Assembly (NCBI GenBank): GCA_026692865.1
Contig: JAPLNI010000025.1
Location: 220,309-284,308 of the forward strand
From: Planctomycetota bacterium
GTDB taxonomy: Bacteria > Planctomycetota > Planctomycetia > Pirellulales > Pirellulaceae
Direction: 5' to 3'
DNA: 64,000 nucleotides
In this document: in pieces, positions 17,860-25,354 of the stretch
Layout: each line of letters starts with the position of its first letter
Numbering within the stretch: position 1 is the first letter of the stretch
Translations under genes and position numbers: made by a program
Notes under the pieces: model-generated
Database searches by the model: none
What the model saw: the letters and a program-made list of their open reading frames with translations, nothing else
What the model was told of the DNA's origin: nothing

Positions 17860-17942
17860 GTAGCTGAATTCGTAAGAATTCAGACCCCGGTAGCAACATC
17901 GTTGAAAGCAATACGCTTCAGATGTCTCACGACATCTGCTAC
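17860..17942 (+). repeat. 83-bp REPIN-like element, copy a
   Basis: Starts GTAGC and ends GCTAC. The left hairpin is CTGAATTC-GTAA-GAATTCAG (17864-17883, perfect 8-bp stem) and the right one is CAGATGTC-TCAC-GACATCTG (17919-17938, perfect 8-bp stem). Reading either strand gives GTAGC, then a hairpin with a GTRA loop, so it is two REP units head to head. Copies b (26623) and c (53399) have the same length. Confidence 0.85.
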
Positions 17943-18054
17943 GAACCCTATCTTTTTTGTTTGAATAAGGCCTCAATAGCACGCCAAAAGTCTTCGTAAA
18001 AGCAATCCTAACGCACCATCGATTGTCGGTACAATAAGTCGACATAGTCGAGCA

Positions 18055-19728
18055 ATGATGATCCACAATTCCATTTTGTTTTTTGTCGTCATAGCACCTC
18101 GATTCAATGGATTTCTCACGTCACAACAATTTGTTAAGTGGATGACAGTCATGCTCTCGTTAGCTCTCGTCGGCGAACTGATCCAGCTTCCAATGCTTTT
18201 GCTATGTTCCGTTGGAGCTTTTTTTCAGGCTAGAGGTAAACACTCTTCGGGGCTGCTTCGAATTCAAGTTTTTGGGTTCATTGCCCTTTCAAGCGTAAGT
18301 GTTTCTTTGTTGATTGCGGCAGAACCAAAAACAAATGTTTCTGAAGGGGCATCGCGACCCGCTTTACAGGCGCCACTGGCCGACGCAGCTGAAGCGCGAA
18401 ATTGGCTTTTGCTTACCAAGCTCCTTTCGCAAGACATGGACATCGATCAATCGCAAGCCGATGGCATGACAGCTTTGCACTGGGCCGTCTATCACAACAA
18501 CTCAGAAGCGGTTGCAAACTTGTTGCGTCGAAAGGCAAACGTCAATGCGGCGACTCGTTATCAAGTGACACCGCTTGCGATCGCTTGCACGCAAACGCAA
18601 ACAAGCAGCCTAAAGTTGCTACTGGAAGCGGGGGCCGATGTTGAGTTTCGGTCGCCAGGTGGTGAGACTCCTTTGATGATTGCTTCTCGAACTGGCAACG
18701 CGGAATCGGTTAAACAACTGTTGGCCTATAAGGTTTCTCATCAAGCTACCGATCGCAATGACCAAACGGCATTGATGTGGGCCGCATCAGCAGGAAACTT
18801 GGACGTCGTAGATGTGTTGTTACAGGCGGGAGTTGATCTTGATGCGGCAACTTCTTTTGGGCTTACCGCGATGATGTTTGCGGCTCGTGATGGTCGCATC
18901 GAAGTCGTGAGACGTTTAATCGCCGCAGGTGTCGACGTGAACGCTGTTATTGATTCCACGAAGAAAGGGGAGCGCGTAGCGCGAGACAAAACTTCGGCAT
19001 TGGTCTTTGCCGTTGAAAGCGGACACTACGAATTGGCGATGGAGTTAATTTCTGCAGGAGCCGATCCGAACGATCAGCGAAACGGATTCACTTGCTTGCA
19101 CGTCGTCAGTTGGGTCCGCAAACCCAACAGTGGAGACGACGCCAACGGCGATCCGCCGCCGCGAGGGTCAGGCAACCTTTCTGATTTGGAGTTTGTTCGA
19201 GCCATCGTCGCCGCGGGAGCCGATGTGAACGCCAGACTCAAAAGTGGATTTGGAGGCCGAGCCATCCTGAACCCGCGCGGTGCTGCTCCGCTGCTCTATG
19301 CAGCCAGGACTGCAGACGTACCGCTCATGAAGGTCCTTGTTGAGCTTGGTGCTGATCCGCTAGTTCCCAATTCCGAAGGGACCACTCCGCTGATGGCTGC
19401 CGCCGGTGTTGGTGTACGCGCCGTCAACGAAGAAGCTGGAACGGAGCCAGAAGTGGTTGAAGCGATCGACTACCTGGTGAGTCTTGGTGCCGACGTGAAC
19501 ACAATCGACGAGAATCAAGAAACCGCCATTCATGGAGCAGCCTATCGCAACTTCCCAAGAGTCGTTGACCGACTTGCGTATCACGGAGCGGACCCCAAGT
19601 CGTGGAACCACAAGAACAAATCGGGCTGGACTCCGATCATGATCGCCGAAGGTCAGCGCCCAGGGTCTTTCAAGCCATCGCCTGAAACGGTAGCAGCCCT
19701 CCGTGCGGCGATGACAGAACGGGAGTAG
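18055..19728 (+). CDS. Exported ankyrin-repeat protein, up to 557 aa
   Basis: From about residue 105 to 550 the protein is a chain of ankyrin repeats (TALHWAVYHNNSEAVANLLR, TPLMIASRTGNAESVKQLL, TALMWAASAGNLDVVDVLLQ, TAMMFAARDGRIEVVRRLIA, TPLMAAAGVG), about ten in all, with longer non-repeat loops near 345-375. Before them is a hydrophobic segment (VFGFIALSSVSVSLLIAAEP) resembling a signal peptide, so the repeats are probably periplasmic. The start is uncertain: ATG at 18055 gives a long N terminus with an earlier hydrophobic stretch; ATG at 18193 gives a more usual signal peptide length. Binding partner unknown. Confidence 0.85.
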   Translation: MMIHNSILFFVVIAPRFNGFLTSQQFVKWMTVMLSLALVGELIQLPMLLLCSVGAFFQARGKHSSGLLRIQVFGFIALSSVSVSLLIAAEPKTNVSEGASRPALQAPLADAAEARNWLLLTKLLSQDMDIDQSQADGMTALHWAVYHNNSEAVANLLRRKANVNAATRYQVTPLAIACTQTQTSSLKLLLEAGADVEFRSPGGETPLMIASRTGNAESVKQLLAYKVSHQATDRNDQTALMWAASAGNLDVVDVLLQAGVDLDAATSFGLTAMMFAARDGRIEVVRRLIAAGVDVNAVIDSTKKGERVARDKTSALVFAVESGHYELAMELISAGADPNDQRNGFTCLHVVSWVRKPNSGDDANGDPPPRGSGNLSDLEFVRAIVAAGADVNARLKSGFGGRAILNPRGAAPLLYAARTADVPLMKVLVELGADPLVPNSEGTTPLMAAAGVGVRAVNEEAGTEPEVVEAIDYLVSLGADVNTIDENQETAIHGAAYRNFPRVVDRLAYHGADPKSWNHKNKSGWTPIMIAEGQRPGSFKPSPETVAALRAAMTERE

Positions 19729-19804
19729 ACAAGGAAAAATAGGGGGATAGAAGAGGGAAAAAGGATAGATGAGGAAAAGGGGCAAGACGTAAATACAACC
19801 GTTT

Positions 19805-19935
19805 CGAATTGGCCAAAGGCCTCTGTCAACATAGCCAGGGGCAACGCCCCTGGACGATGTACCAAAGAGTATTTTTGGCTGAAGGCCATATTCAAATTCC
19901 TGAGAGCTCGATGTATATGGCCGTTGGCCAAGGAT
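19805..19935. repeat. Palindromic intergenic element (CCAGGGGC hairpin and GGCCATAT hairpin)
   Basis: CCAGGGGC-AAC-GCCCCTGG (19835-19853) is a perfect 8-bp hairpin. A second pair, GGCCATAT (starting 19884) and ATATGGCC (19915-19922), brackets a 24-base loop. GGCCAAAGGCC-like and GTTGGCCAAGG motifs lie at both edges. From memory, similar elements recur in planctomycete genomes and give rise to spurious predicted peptides. Only one copy is seen in this window. Confidence 0.5.
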
Positions 19936-20015
19936 AATACACGCGAATTGGCACACGACAAAACCCATTCATTTCTATCGCTTTGTCATATCACCCAATT
20001 GCATCTCTACACGAA

Positions 20016-20045
20016 AAAAGCCACCGGCAAGTACCGGTGGCTTTT
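20016..20045 (-). terminator. Bidirectional terminator, 3' of PEP-CTERM gene
   Basis: AAAAGCCACCGG-CAAGTA-CCGGTGGCTTTT, a perfect 12-bp stem with A and T runs on both sides, 27 bp beyond the stop of the minus-strand gene. Confidence 0.9.
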
Positions 20046-20071
20046 ATGACTTTTCATGTTGAGTGAATCGA

Positions 20072-21196
20072 CTAGCTAACTTGCTTGCGACAAGCCAATT
20101 GTCGTCGACGAGCAACGATACCAACTGCACCAAGCGTCACCAAAGCAATTGAGCTTGGCTCGGGAACGGCGCTAACGTTGAATGCTTGGATACCGTTGTT
20201 TGTGTTCAGGGCGTAAAGTCGGAGTCCATCTGGACCCATTCCAAACGCAAGATCTCCAGTCGCGTTCGTGTTGGCGACGAAAGGGGTCACTAAGTTCTGC
20301 GAGCTCAGGAGTACAAGACTATTTAGATTTGTCGCATTGTATAGCCGAACAAGGCTGCTGTTCGTTTCCATGGTTGCTAGCAAGGGAATGCTTCCCGTGG
20401 TCGTAAAGGCCGGTACGTTTTCGTTTGTGTTCAACAGAGAGGAAGGCGAGAACGTCGTCAAAGGCGTGGAGATGGGTGTAACACCTTCTGCATTGAGAGC
20501 TGCCGTGTAGAAAGTATTTCCCGTTTGCTTTCCGATCGCAGTGCTTGAGTCTACAAAGTCAAGACCCAATCGCAGGGCGCCTGCAGGTGGCGTGGGGGTT
20601 CCACTAAACGGATTTGCTGCCGTTTGAGTAAAACTAATTCCGTCTACGGTATCGAATACCGATATCCCTGAAGTTGTCGACCCGCTAGCAATTATTCGAG
20701 TATCTGCACCACTGCCAGTGACTGCAAAAGAATCCCCAGTTCGTGGGAAGCCATTAACCGCAGAATAAGCTAAAGTCGGGACTGCCGTAGGATTTGCCCA
20801 TCGGTAGATGTGAAAATTCGATGTTGCATTAGACAGATTTGCCGCGTATATCGCACCGTCGTCAGCAACATCAATCATGTTGAGTGGAAAAGTTCCGCCT
20901 GGCGTACCTGTTATAAGGCCGGTCAAGTCAAGATTTCCCACGGATGCGCCGGAGCTTCCCTGAAAAATACGAGCGAAGTTGCCGCCATTACGATCAACAA
21001 CATAAACTTGGTCGGCTGCACCATTGTAAGCAACACCTCGTTGGACGTTGGAGCCTGCCAGTTGCGTTGTATCGGAAGGAGACAACCAACCAGTATCGCT
21101 GAAGCTCGTAAGAGGCGTCAGGATAAATTCCGCTCTCGTCGCGCTCGCAGACAGCGGCATCAGCGCCAGCAGAAACGCAAACATTTTTCTTTTCAT
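20072..21196 (-). CDS. PEP-CTERM sorted exported protein, DUF4623-like
   Basis: The N terminus is a signal peptide (MKRKMFAFLLALMPLSASAT). The C terminus is a PEP-CTERM signal: VPEPSSIALVTLGAVGIVARRRQ, that is the VPEP motif, a hydrophobic helix and an Arg cluster, which in known systems is recognised by exosortase for surface sorting. The ~320 residues between resemble DUF4623 (RGVAYNGAADQVYVVDRNGG; IDVADDGAIYAANLSNATSN; HIYRW), probably a beta-propeller. Nine residues follow the Arg cluster, slightly more than usual. No exosortase or EPS genes are in the window. Confidence 0.9.
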   Translation of the reverse strand: MKRKMFAFLLALMPLSASATRAEFILTPLTSFSDTGWLSPSDTTQLAGSNVQRGVAYNGAADQVYVVDRNGGNFARIFQGSSGASVGNLDLTGLITGTPGGTFPLNMIDVADDGAIYAANLSNATSNFHIYRWANPTAVPTLAYSAVNGFPRTGDSFAVTGSGADTRIIASGSTTSGISVFDTVDGISFTQTAANPFSGTPTPPAGALRLGLDFVDSSTAIGKQTGNTFYTAALNAEGVTPISTPLTTFSPSSLLNTNENVPAFTTTGSIPLLATMETNSSLVRLYNATNLNSLVLLSSQNLVTPFVANTNATGDLAFGMGPDGLRLYALNTNNGIQAFNVSAVPEPSSIALVTLGAVGIVARRRQLACRKQVS

Positions 21197-21722
21197 TTCG
21201 GATTACCTTTTCGTGAACAAAACAATGATGATTTTCTCGAGTATCCACCCGGATCGAAAAAATAGATATTTCAACGGAGAGACTTCCTGCGTTCGAGAGT
21301 AACTCGTCTGATTACTCGGCACAATCATAAAATTCAGCAGAAATTCACTAGTCTTCACGGGGCCCCATGAAGAATGGTTTTTTCATGAAAAAAGCTTCGC
21401 TTGGCAAGCGATTGCAAAGCCGCTATTCGGCCTTAATGGCTAGTAAGTCGCCTTTATTTTGCGCGATTTTTGTTACTAGCTGCTTGCCTTGAAAAGAATT
21501 TTTTGGATTTTTTTCTGACCGGGGAAGCGAAGCGGTTGTCTTGTCAAGCCCTGAGCCGATGGCGCTAGCCACGGGTGACACGCGGCGCTCAAAGCTGGCG
21601 TTGTTGGGCAAATTAGCGGGGGGAACCCGGAGCTAGCGCCCACGGCTCAGGATTTTCAGATTGATATGTTCGTGGGAAGGCCTTATTCGGGAATTGGCGG
21701 GAGCTCGTTATGCTATGCAGGC
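21197..21722. other. Intergenic stretch, PEP-CTERM gene / purC (divergent)
   Basis: No credible gene. The right-hand part is the ~102-bp repeat at 21550-21651. A Ser/Pro-rich 62-codon frame on the minus strand is the repeat read through. The left part (21197-21549) is the upstream region of the PEP-CTERM gene. Confidence 0.5.
21550..21651 (+). repeat. CCTGAGCC repeat, copy A (upstream of purC)
   Basis: Starts CCTGAGCCGATGGCGCTAGC and ends GAGCTAGCGCCCACGGCTCAGG; the two ends are imperfect inverted repeats of about 22 bp. Copy B, reversed, is at 22661-22762 on the other side of purC, with about 80% identity over the full length. Copy C at 62464-62539 shares only the ends. Confidence 0.85.
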
Positions 21723-22613
21723 ATGAGCAAGCCTATTCTTGAAACTAATCTTCCTTTTCCGCGTCGGCAGGGGAAAGTTCGTGATTGTTACGACCTCGGC
21801 GAGACACTTCTAATCGTAAGCACCGATCGCATTAGTGCTTTTGATTACATTCTGCCCAACGCGATTCCTGACAAGGGACGCATTCTTACTCAATTGAGCA
21901 AATTCTGGTTCGAGGTACTTGGAATCGCGAACCATTTGATTTCGACGGAAGTGCCGGCGGAGATTGCCAAACTGGACCCGGATGGGCTCCTTGAGGGGCG
22001 AGTCATGGTGGTTCGGAAGGCGAAAGTTTTGCCTTTTGAATGTGTCGTGCGCGGTTACTTGGAAGGCTCGGGTTGGAAGGACTATCAGCAGACGCAATCG
22101 GTGTGCGGGATTCCATTGCCGACCGGTCTGAAGCAGTGCGATCGATTGGTGGAATTGGCGGGTGGTCCAATCTTCACGCCCGCAACAAAAGAAGAATCGG
22201 GACACGACGAAAACGTTTCTTTCGAAAGAATGGCCGATGACTTGGGTTTGGAAACGGCCAATGAACTCAAAGCCAAGAGTCTTCTTGTGTATCAACGAGG
22301 CTCGGAGATTGCTCGAGAAAAGGGGATTATTATTGCCGACACCAAATTCGAATGGGGGCGCTTTGGGGACGAAATCATCTTGATCGATGAAGTCCTGACG
22401 CCGGACAGTTCGCGGTTCTGGTCGCTCGACGACTACCAGCCTGGCCGATCGCAACATTCGTTCGACAAACAGTTTGTGCGGGAGTACCTGCTCAGTTCTT
22501 CTTGGGACCGCCAAAGTCCGCCACCGGCCTTGCCTGAGTCGATTGTGTCGAAGACTCGCGAGAAGTATGTCGAGGCCTATGAACGACTGAGCGGCCAAAA
22601 GTTTGGCTTCTAG
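21723..22613 (+). CDS. purC: Phosphoribosylaminoimidazole-succinocarboxamide synthase
   Basis: SAICAR synthase joins aspartate to CAIR in purine synthesis. ATG at 21723 (MSKPILETNL) was preferred over an upstream ATG at 21666, which would add 19 residues not found in the family. Motifs: GKVRDCYDLGETLLIVSTDR (ATP-binding), ISAFDYILPNAIPDKGRILT, VVRGYLEGSGWKDYQ, and IADTKFEWGRFGDEIILIDE. At 296 aa it belongs to the longer, yeast Ade1-like group. It stands alone between inverted repeats. Confidence 0.96.
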   Translation: MSKPILETNLPFPRRQGKVRDCYDLGETLLIVSTDRISAFDYILPNAIPDKGRILTQLSKFWFEVLGIANHLISTEVPAEIAKLDPDGLLEGRVMVVRKAKVLPFECVVRGYLEGSGWKDYQQTQSVCGIPLPTGLKQCDRLVELAGGPIFTPATKEESGHDENVSFERMADDLGLETANELKAKSLLVYQRGSEIAREKGIIIADTKFEWGRFGDEIILIDEVLTPDSSRFWSLDDYQPGRSQHSFDKQFVREYLLSSSWDRQSPPPALPESIVSKTREKYVEAYERLSGQKFGF

Positions 22614-22660
22614 CGAAGGCGACTACTGAGCCGATGGCGCCAGTGTCGCAAACCTCAAGT

Positions 22661-22762
22661 CCTGAGCCGTGAGCGCTAGCTCCGGATTACCCCCGCTAAT
22701 TTGTTCAACATGAAAAACTTTGATCGCCGCGCGTCACCCGTGGCTAGCGCCATCGGCTCAGG
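22661..22762 (-). repeat. CCTGAGCC repeat, copy B (downstream of purC, inverted)
   Basis: The reverse complement aligns end to end with copy A (21550-21651), including the inner AAATTAGCGGGGG and the GGAGCTAGCGC end. A second partial unit (TGAGCCGATGGCGCC) at 22626 may be the remains of another insertion. Confidence 0.85.
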
Positions 22763-22800
22763 ACAAATGCCGATTTTCATTGGTCCAGGGCGAACGCGGA

Positions 22801-22823
22801 CGGGACTTCGGTCCCATCCTACG
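22801..22823 (-). repeat. GTAG-hairpin REP-like unit
   Basis: On the minus strand: CGTAGGATGGGACCGAAGTC then CCG. GTAG foot, then GGGAC-CGAA-GTCCC, a perfect 5-bp stem with a stable tetraloop. Related to the copy at 8621-8642. Confidence 0.6.
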
Positions 22824-22954
22824 TCGAAGTTTGCCTTGACAACTCCTGCTGTTACCCGTATTTTTCACCCTCCCAATTCTGACTAGCCTTAGTTGGCTTC
22901 CGACGGATTGGGTCCGACAGTTCGATTTTCCTTATTTGTTATTGAGTTCAGATC

Positions 22955-23137
22955 ATGGCAGTACCAAAGCGCCGTCACTCCAATTCGAGATCCGGCAAGC
23001 GACGTGCCCACCACCACAAAAAAGCGAAGCAATTAACTAACTGCCCACGATGCAGTCACAGCGTGCCAACCCATACCGTGTGCCCAAAGTGTGGTTTCTA
23101 CATGGGTCGTGTGGTTGTTGAGACTTCAGCAGAATAG
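22955..23137 (+). CDS. rpmF: 50S ribosomal protein L32
   Basis: A 60-residue protein starting MAVPKRRHSNSRSGKRRAHH, the L32 N-terminal signature. Four Cys form a zinc ribbon (CPRC ... CPKC, residues ~29-50), so this is the zinc-binding form. It leads the fatty acid synthesis genes, as in many bacteria, with fabD starting 8 bp after its stop. Confidence 0.96.
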   Translation: MAVPKRRHSNSRSGKRRAHHHKKAKQLTNCPRCSHSVPTHTVCPKCGFYMGRVVVETSAE

Positions 23138-23145
23138 TTCCTGCC

Positions 23146-24072
23146 GTGTCGAAAATAGCACTGCTTTTCCCGGGTCAAGGCGCACAGAGTGTCGGTATGG
23201 GTGCCGGGATTGTTTCCCGCTGCGAAGCCGCTAAGCATCTTTTTAAGCAGGCTTCAGGGGTTCTCGGCTACGATCTTTTGGACCTTTGTGTTCAAGGTCC
23301 AGCGGACAAGCTGAATTTGACCAGCTACTCGCAGCCCGCTCTATTTGTTCATTCCGCTGCTGCTTTGATGGAATTGCGGCTTAAGGTGAATGAGGGTGGA
23401 GATCCCAATCCGGTGAATACTGCTGTTGCCGTCGCGGGCTTAAGTCTTGGCGAGTATAGCGCTCTCTACGCAGCCGGAGCGATTGCTTTTGAGGACGGAG
23501 TCAAGCTGGTTTCAGAACGTGGCGCCGCGATGCAAGATGCCGCAAGTTCGCAGCCAAGCGGGATGGCGAGCGTCTTGGGGTTGGAGCTCGAGCAAGTTCA
23601 AAAGCTTTGCGATGATGCTCGGCAAGACGGAGAGATTCTTCAAATCGCCAATTTGTTATGCCCAGGAAATACCGCCATTTCCGGCCATCAAAAATCGATC
23701 GAGGCAGCCGAAGCAATTGCGATCTCGATGGGAGCTATGAAGTACATACGGCTTCCCGTTGCGGGAGCCTTTCACACAAACATTATGACCCCGGCAGTGT
23801 CGAGATTGAAGGTGGCGATCAGCGATTGCCCGATGAATAACGCTAAGATTCCCCTTTACGCCAACGTCGATGCCGCGTCCCACACGGAAGCATCCGAGTT
23901 CCGCGAGTTGCTGCCTCAACAGGTCGTTTCGCAAGTACGCTGGGAAGATTCCTTGCGAGCCATGTTGGCGGACGGCATTGAAGAGTTCTATGAGATTGGT
24001 GCCGGTCGCGTGTTGGCGGGTACGCTAAAACGAATCCATCGAAAGGCAGTTTGTCACTCGATTGGTGATTGA
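23146..24072 (+). CDS. fabD: Malonyl-CoA--ACP transacylase
   Basis: FabD loads malonyl groups onto ACP. GTG start, 8 bp after rpmF. The N terminus has LFPGQGAQSVGMGAG and the nucleophile is in AGLSLGEYSALYAAGA (GLSLG, Ser ~106). The partner His lies in PVAGAFHTNIMTPA. Length 308 aa is normal. It is translated in an apparent rpmF-fabD-fabG operon. Confidence 0.96.
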   Translation: MSKIALLFPGQGAQSVGMGAGIVSRCEAAKHLFKQASGVLGYDLLDLCVQGPADKLNLTSYSQPALFVHSAAALMELRLKVNEGGDPNPVNTAVAVAGLSLGEYSALYAAGAIAFEDGVKLVSERGAAMQDAASSQPSGMASVLGLELEQVQKLCDDARQDGEILQIANLLCPGNTAISGHQKSIEAAEAIAISMGAMKYIRLPVAGAFHTNIMTPAVSRLKVAISDCPMNNAKIPLYANVDAASHTEASEFRELLPQQVVSQVRWEDSLRAMLADGIEEFYEIGAGRVLAGTLKRIHRKAVCHSIGD

Positions 24073-24110
24073 TATTTAGTACCGCCTCTTTTTTGAAAGT
24101 CATCGAATAC

Positions 24111-24878
24111 ATGAGCAGTAACGATTTTGGGTTGTCGGCTCCACTGAATGGACAAATCGCTTTAGTCACCGGTGCTTCGCAGGGTTTGGGAGCCGCCGTC
24201 GCTTTAAGGCTAGGTCAGAACGGTGCAAAGGTCCTGTGCGTGGCTAGGAACGCCTCGAAGCTCTCCGAGACCGTTGCAGCCATCGAAGCTTCAGGTGGGA
24301 CCGCCGAGGCCATCGCGTGCGACGTCACAGACCGAGCTGAGATCGAGAAGCTTTTCGAAAAAATCGAATCTCAATACGAAAAGCTAGACATTCTTGTCAA
24401 TAATGCGGGAATCACTCGCGACACACTTCTGCCGATCATGAAGGACGAGCAGTGGGACGAAATCATTGCCGCGAATCTCACAAGCTGCTTCTTGTTTTGT
24501 CGAGCTGCTAGCAAGCTCATGATGCGAAAGCGTTTCGGACGAATCATCAACATGTCGAGCGTCTCGGGATTGATCGGCAACGCTGGTCAGACGAACTATT
24601 CGGCGACCAAGGCGGGCATGATTGGCTTTACTCGTTCACTTTCCAAGGAATTAGCTAAGCGAAAGGTGACTGTCAACGCTGTAGCACCTGGCTTTATTGA
24701 AAGCGATATGACCAAAGCTCTGGGCGAAGACATCATGAAGGAAGTCAAGAATCGAATACCAGCCAATCGTCTCGGAACGGCGGACGATGTTGCCGCATGC
24801 GTGCTGTTTTTGGCTAGCCCAGCGGCAAGTTACGTCACCGGACAAGTGCTTACCGTCGACGGCGGCATGACAGGCTAA
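24111..24878 (+). CDS. fabG: 3-oxoacyl-ACP reductase
   Basis: NADPH-dependent reductase of fatty acid elongation, SDR family. ATG at 24111 (MSSNDFGLSAPLNGQ) gives 255 residues; the frame is open 14 codons earlier but only via a TTG. Cofactor motif TGASQGLGAAVALRLG, structural NNAG (LDILVNNAGITRD), catalytic Ser in MSSVSGLIGNAGQ, and YSATKAG containing the Tyr-x-x-x-Lys pair. The C terminus DVAACVLFLASPAASYVTGQ is typical. Confidence 0.95.
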   Translation: MSSNDFGLSAPLNGQIALVTGASQGLGAAVALRLGQNGAKVLCVARNASKLSETVAAIEASGGTAEAIACDVTDRAEIEKLFEKIESQYEKLDILVNNAGITRDTLLPIMKDEQWDEIIAANLTSCFLFCRAASKLMMRKRFGRIINMSSVSGLIGNAGQTNYSATKAGMIGFTRSLSKELAKRKVTVNAVAPGFIESDMTKALGEDIMKEVKNRIPANRLGTADDVAACVLFLASPAASYVTGQVLTVDGGMTG

Positions 24879-24924
24879 GCCCGGAAGATTGAAGATTTAG
24901 TCGGTTATTGCCAGTCTACCTGGC

Positions 24925-24954
24925 TTGACCAGTTTTGCTAACATAACGTATGTT
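24925..24954 (+). promoter_or_regulatory. Candidate promoter with overlapping palindrome, upstream of acpP
   Basis: TTGACC (24925-24930) and TATGTT (24949-24954) are 18 bases apart. The -10 box is the right half of a perfect palindrome AACATA-ACG-TATGTT (24940-24954), a form that a dimeric repressor could bind. It lies about 145 bp before acpP. Regulator identity unknown. Confidence 0.4.
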
Positions 24955-25099
24955 CTCTGCCTGTTAATTAATTGTTATATCCACCTAGCCTTTGGAGGAG
25001 GGAATCATTATGAAGCTTCTTCCGTGTTTAAGTTTCTAGTTGGTGAATACCTAGTTTCAAATTTCTAAGTTCTGTTTTTACAAAAGGGTAATCCCTGCT

Positions 25100-25339
25100 A
25101 TGGCAACCGTTGAGGAACGCGTCATTGATATCGTGGCCGAGCAACTTGGTGTCGAAAAGGACAAGATCAAGCGCGAGACACACTTCGTTAATGACCTCGG
25201 AGCCGACTCGCTCGATACCGTTGAACTCGTCATGGAGTTAGAAGAAGAGTTCGACATTAGCATTCCCGAAGAAGCTGCGGACAAAATCCAACGCGTCGGC
25301 GAAGCAATTGAGTACATCGAGAAGCACCAAAGTAACTAA
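25100..25339 (+). CDS. acpP: Acyl carrier protein
   Basis: 79 residues, acidic, with the phosphopantetheine attachment motif [18 protein letters not shown] (Ser ~39). It carries the growing acyl chain. It lies 220 bp after fabG and 15 bp before fabF, and a candidate promoter upstream may let acpP-fabF be expressed at higher level than the genes before it. Confidence 0.97.
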   Translation: MATVEERVIDIVAEQLGVEKDKIKRETHFVNDLGADSLDTVELVMELEEEFDISIPEEAADKIQRVGEAIEYIEKHQSN

Positions 25340-25354
25340 GGTTAGAGATTCCGA

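Larger units (their letters stand above)
17730..18054. other. Intergenic stretch between pnp and the ankyrin gene
   Basis: Contains the pnp terminator and REPIN copy a, listed separately. About 110 bp (17943-18054) remain as upstream region of the ankyrin gene; no promoter stands out. Confidence 0.5.
19729..20071. other. Intergenic stretch, ankyrin gene / PEP-CTERM gene (convergent)
   Basis: Holds a palindrome-rich repeat (19805-19935) and a terminator (20016-20045), listed separately. A minus-strand frame of 202 codons running through it is a shadow of the ankyrin gene and the repeat. Confidence 0.6.
22614..22954. other. Intergenic stretch, purC / rpmF
   Basis: Filled mostly by repeats: a partial CCTGAGCC unit (about 22626-22641), full copy B (22661-22762) and a GTAG-hairpin unit (22801-22823). 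About 130 bp remain as the rpmF upstream region. No gene seen. Confidence 0.6.

Noticed and set aside
19360..19968. 202-codon minus-strand frame
   Set aside because: Shadow of ankyrin repeats plus an intergenic palindromic element.
21423..21611. 62-codon minus-strand frame near purC
   Set aside because: Generated by the CCTGAGCC repeat.
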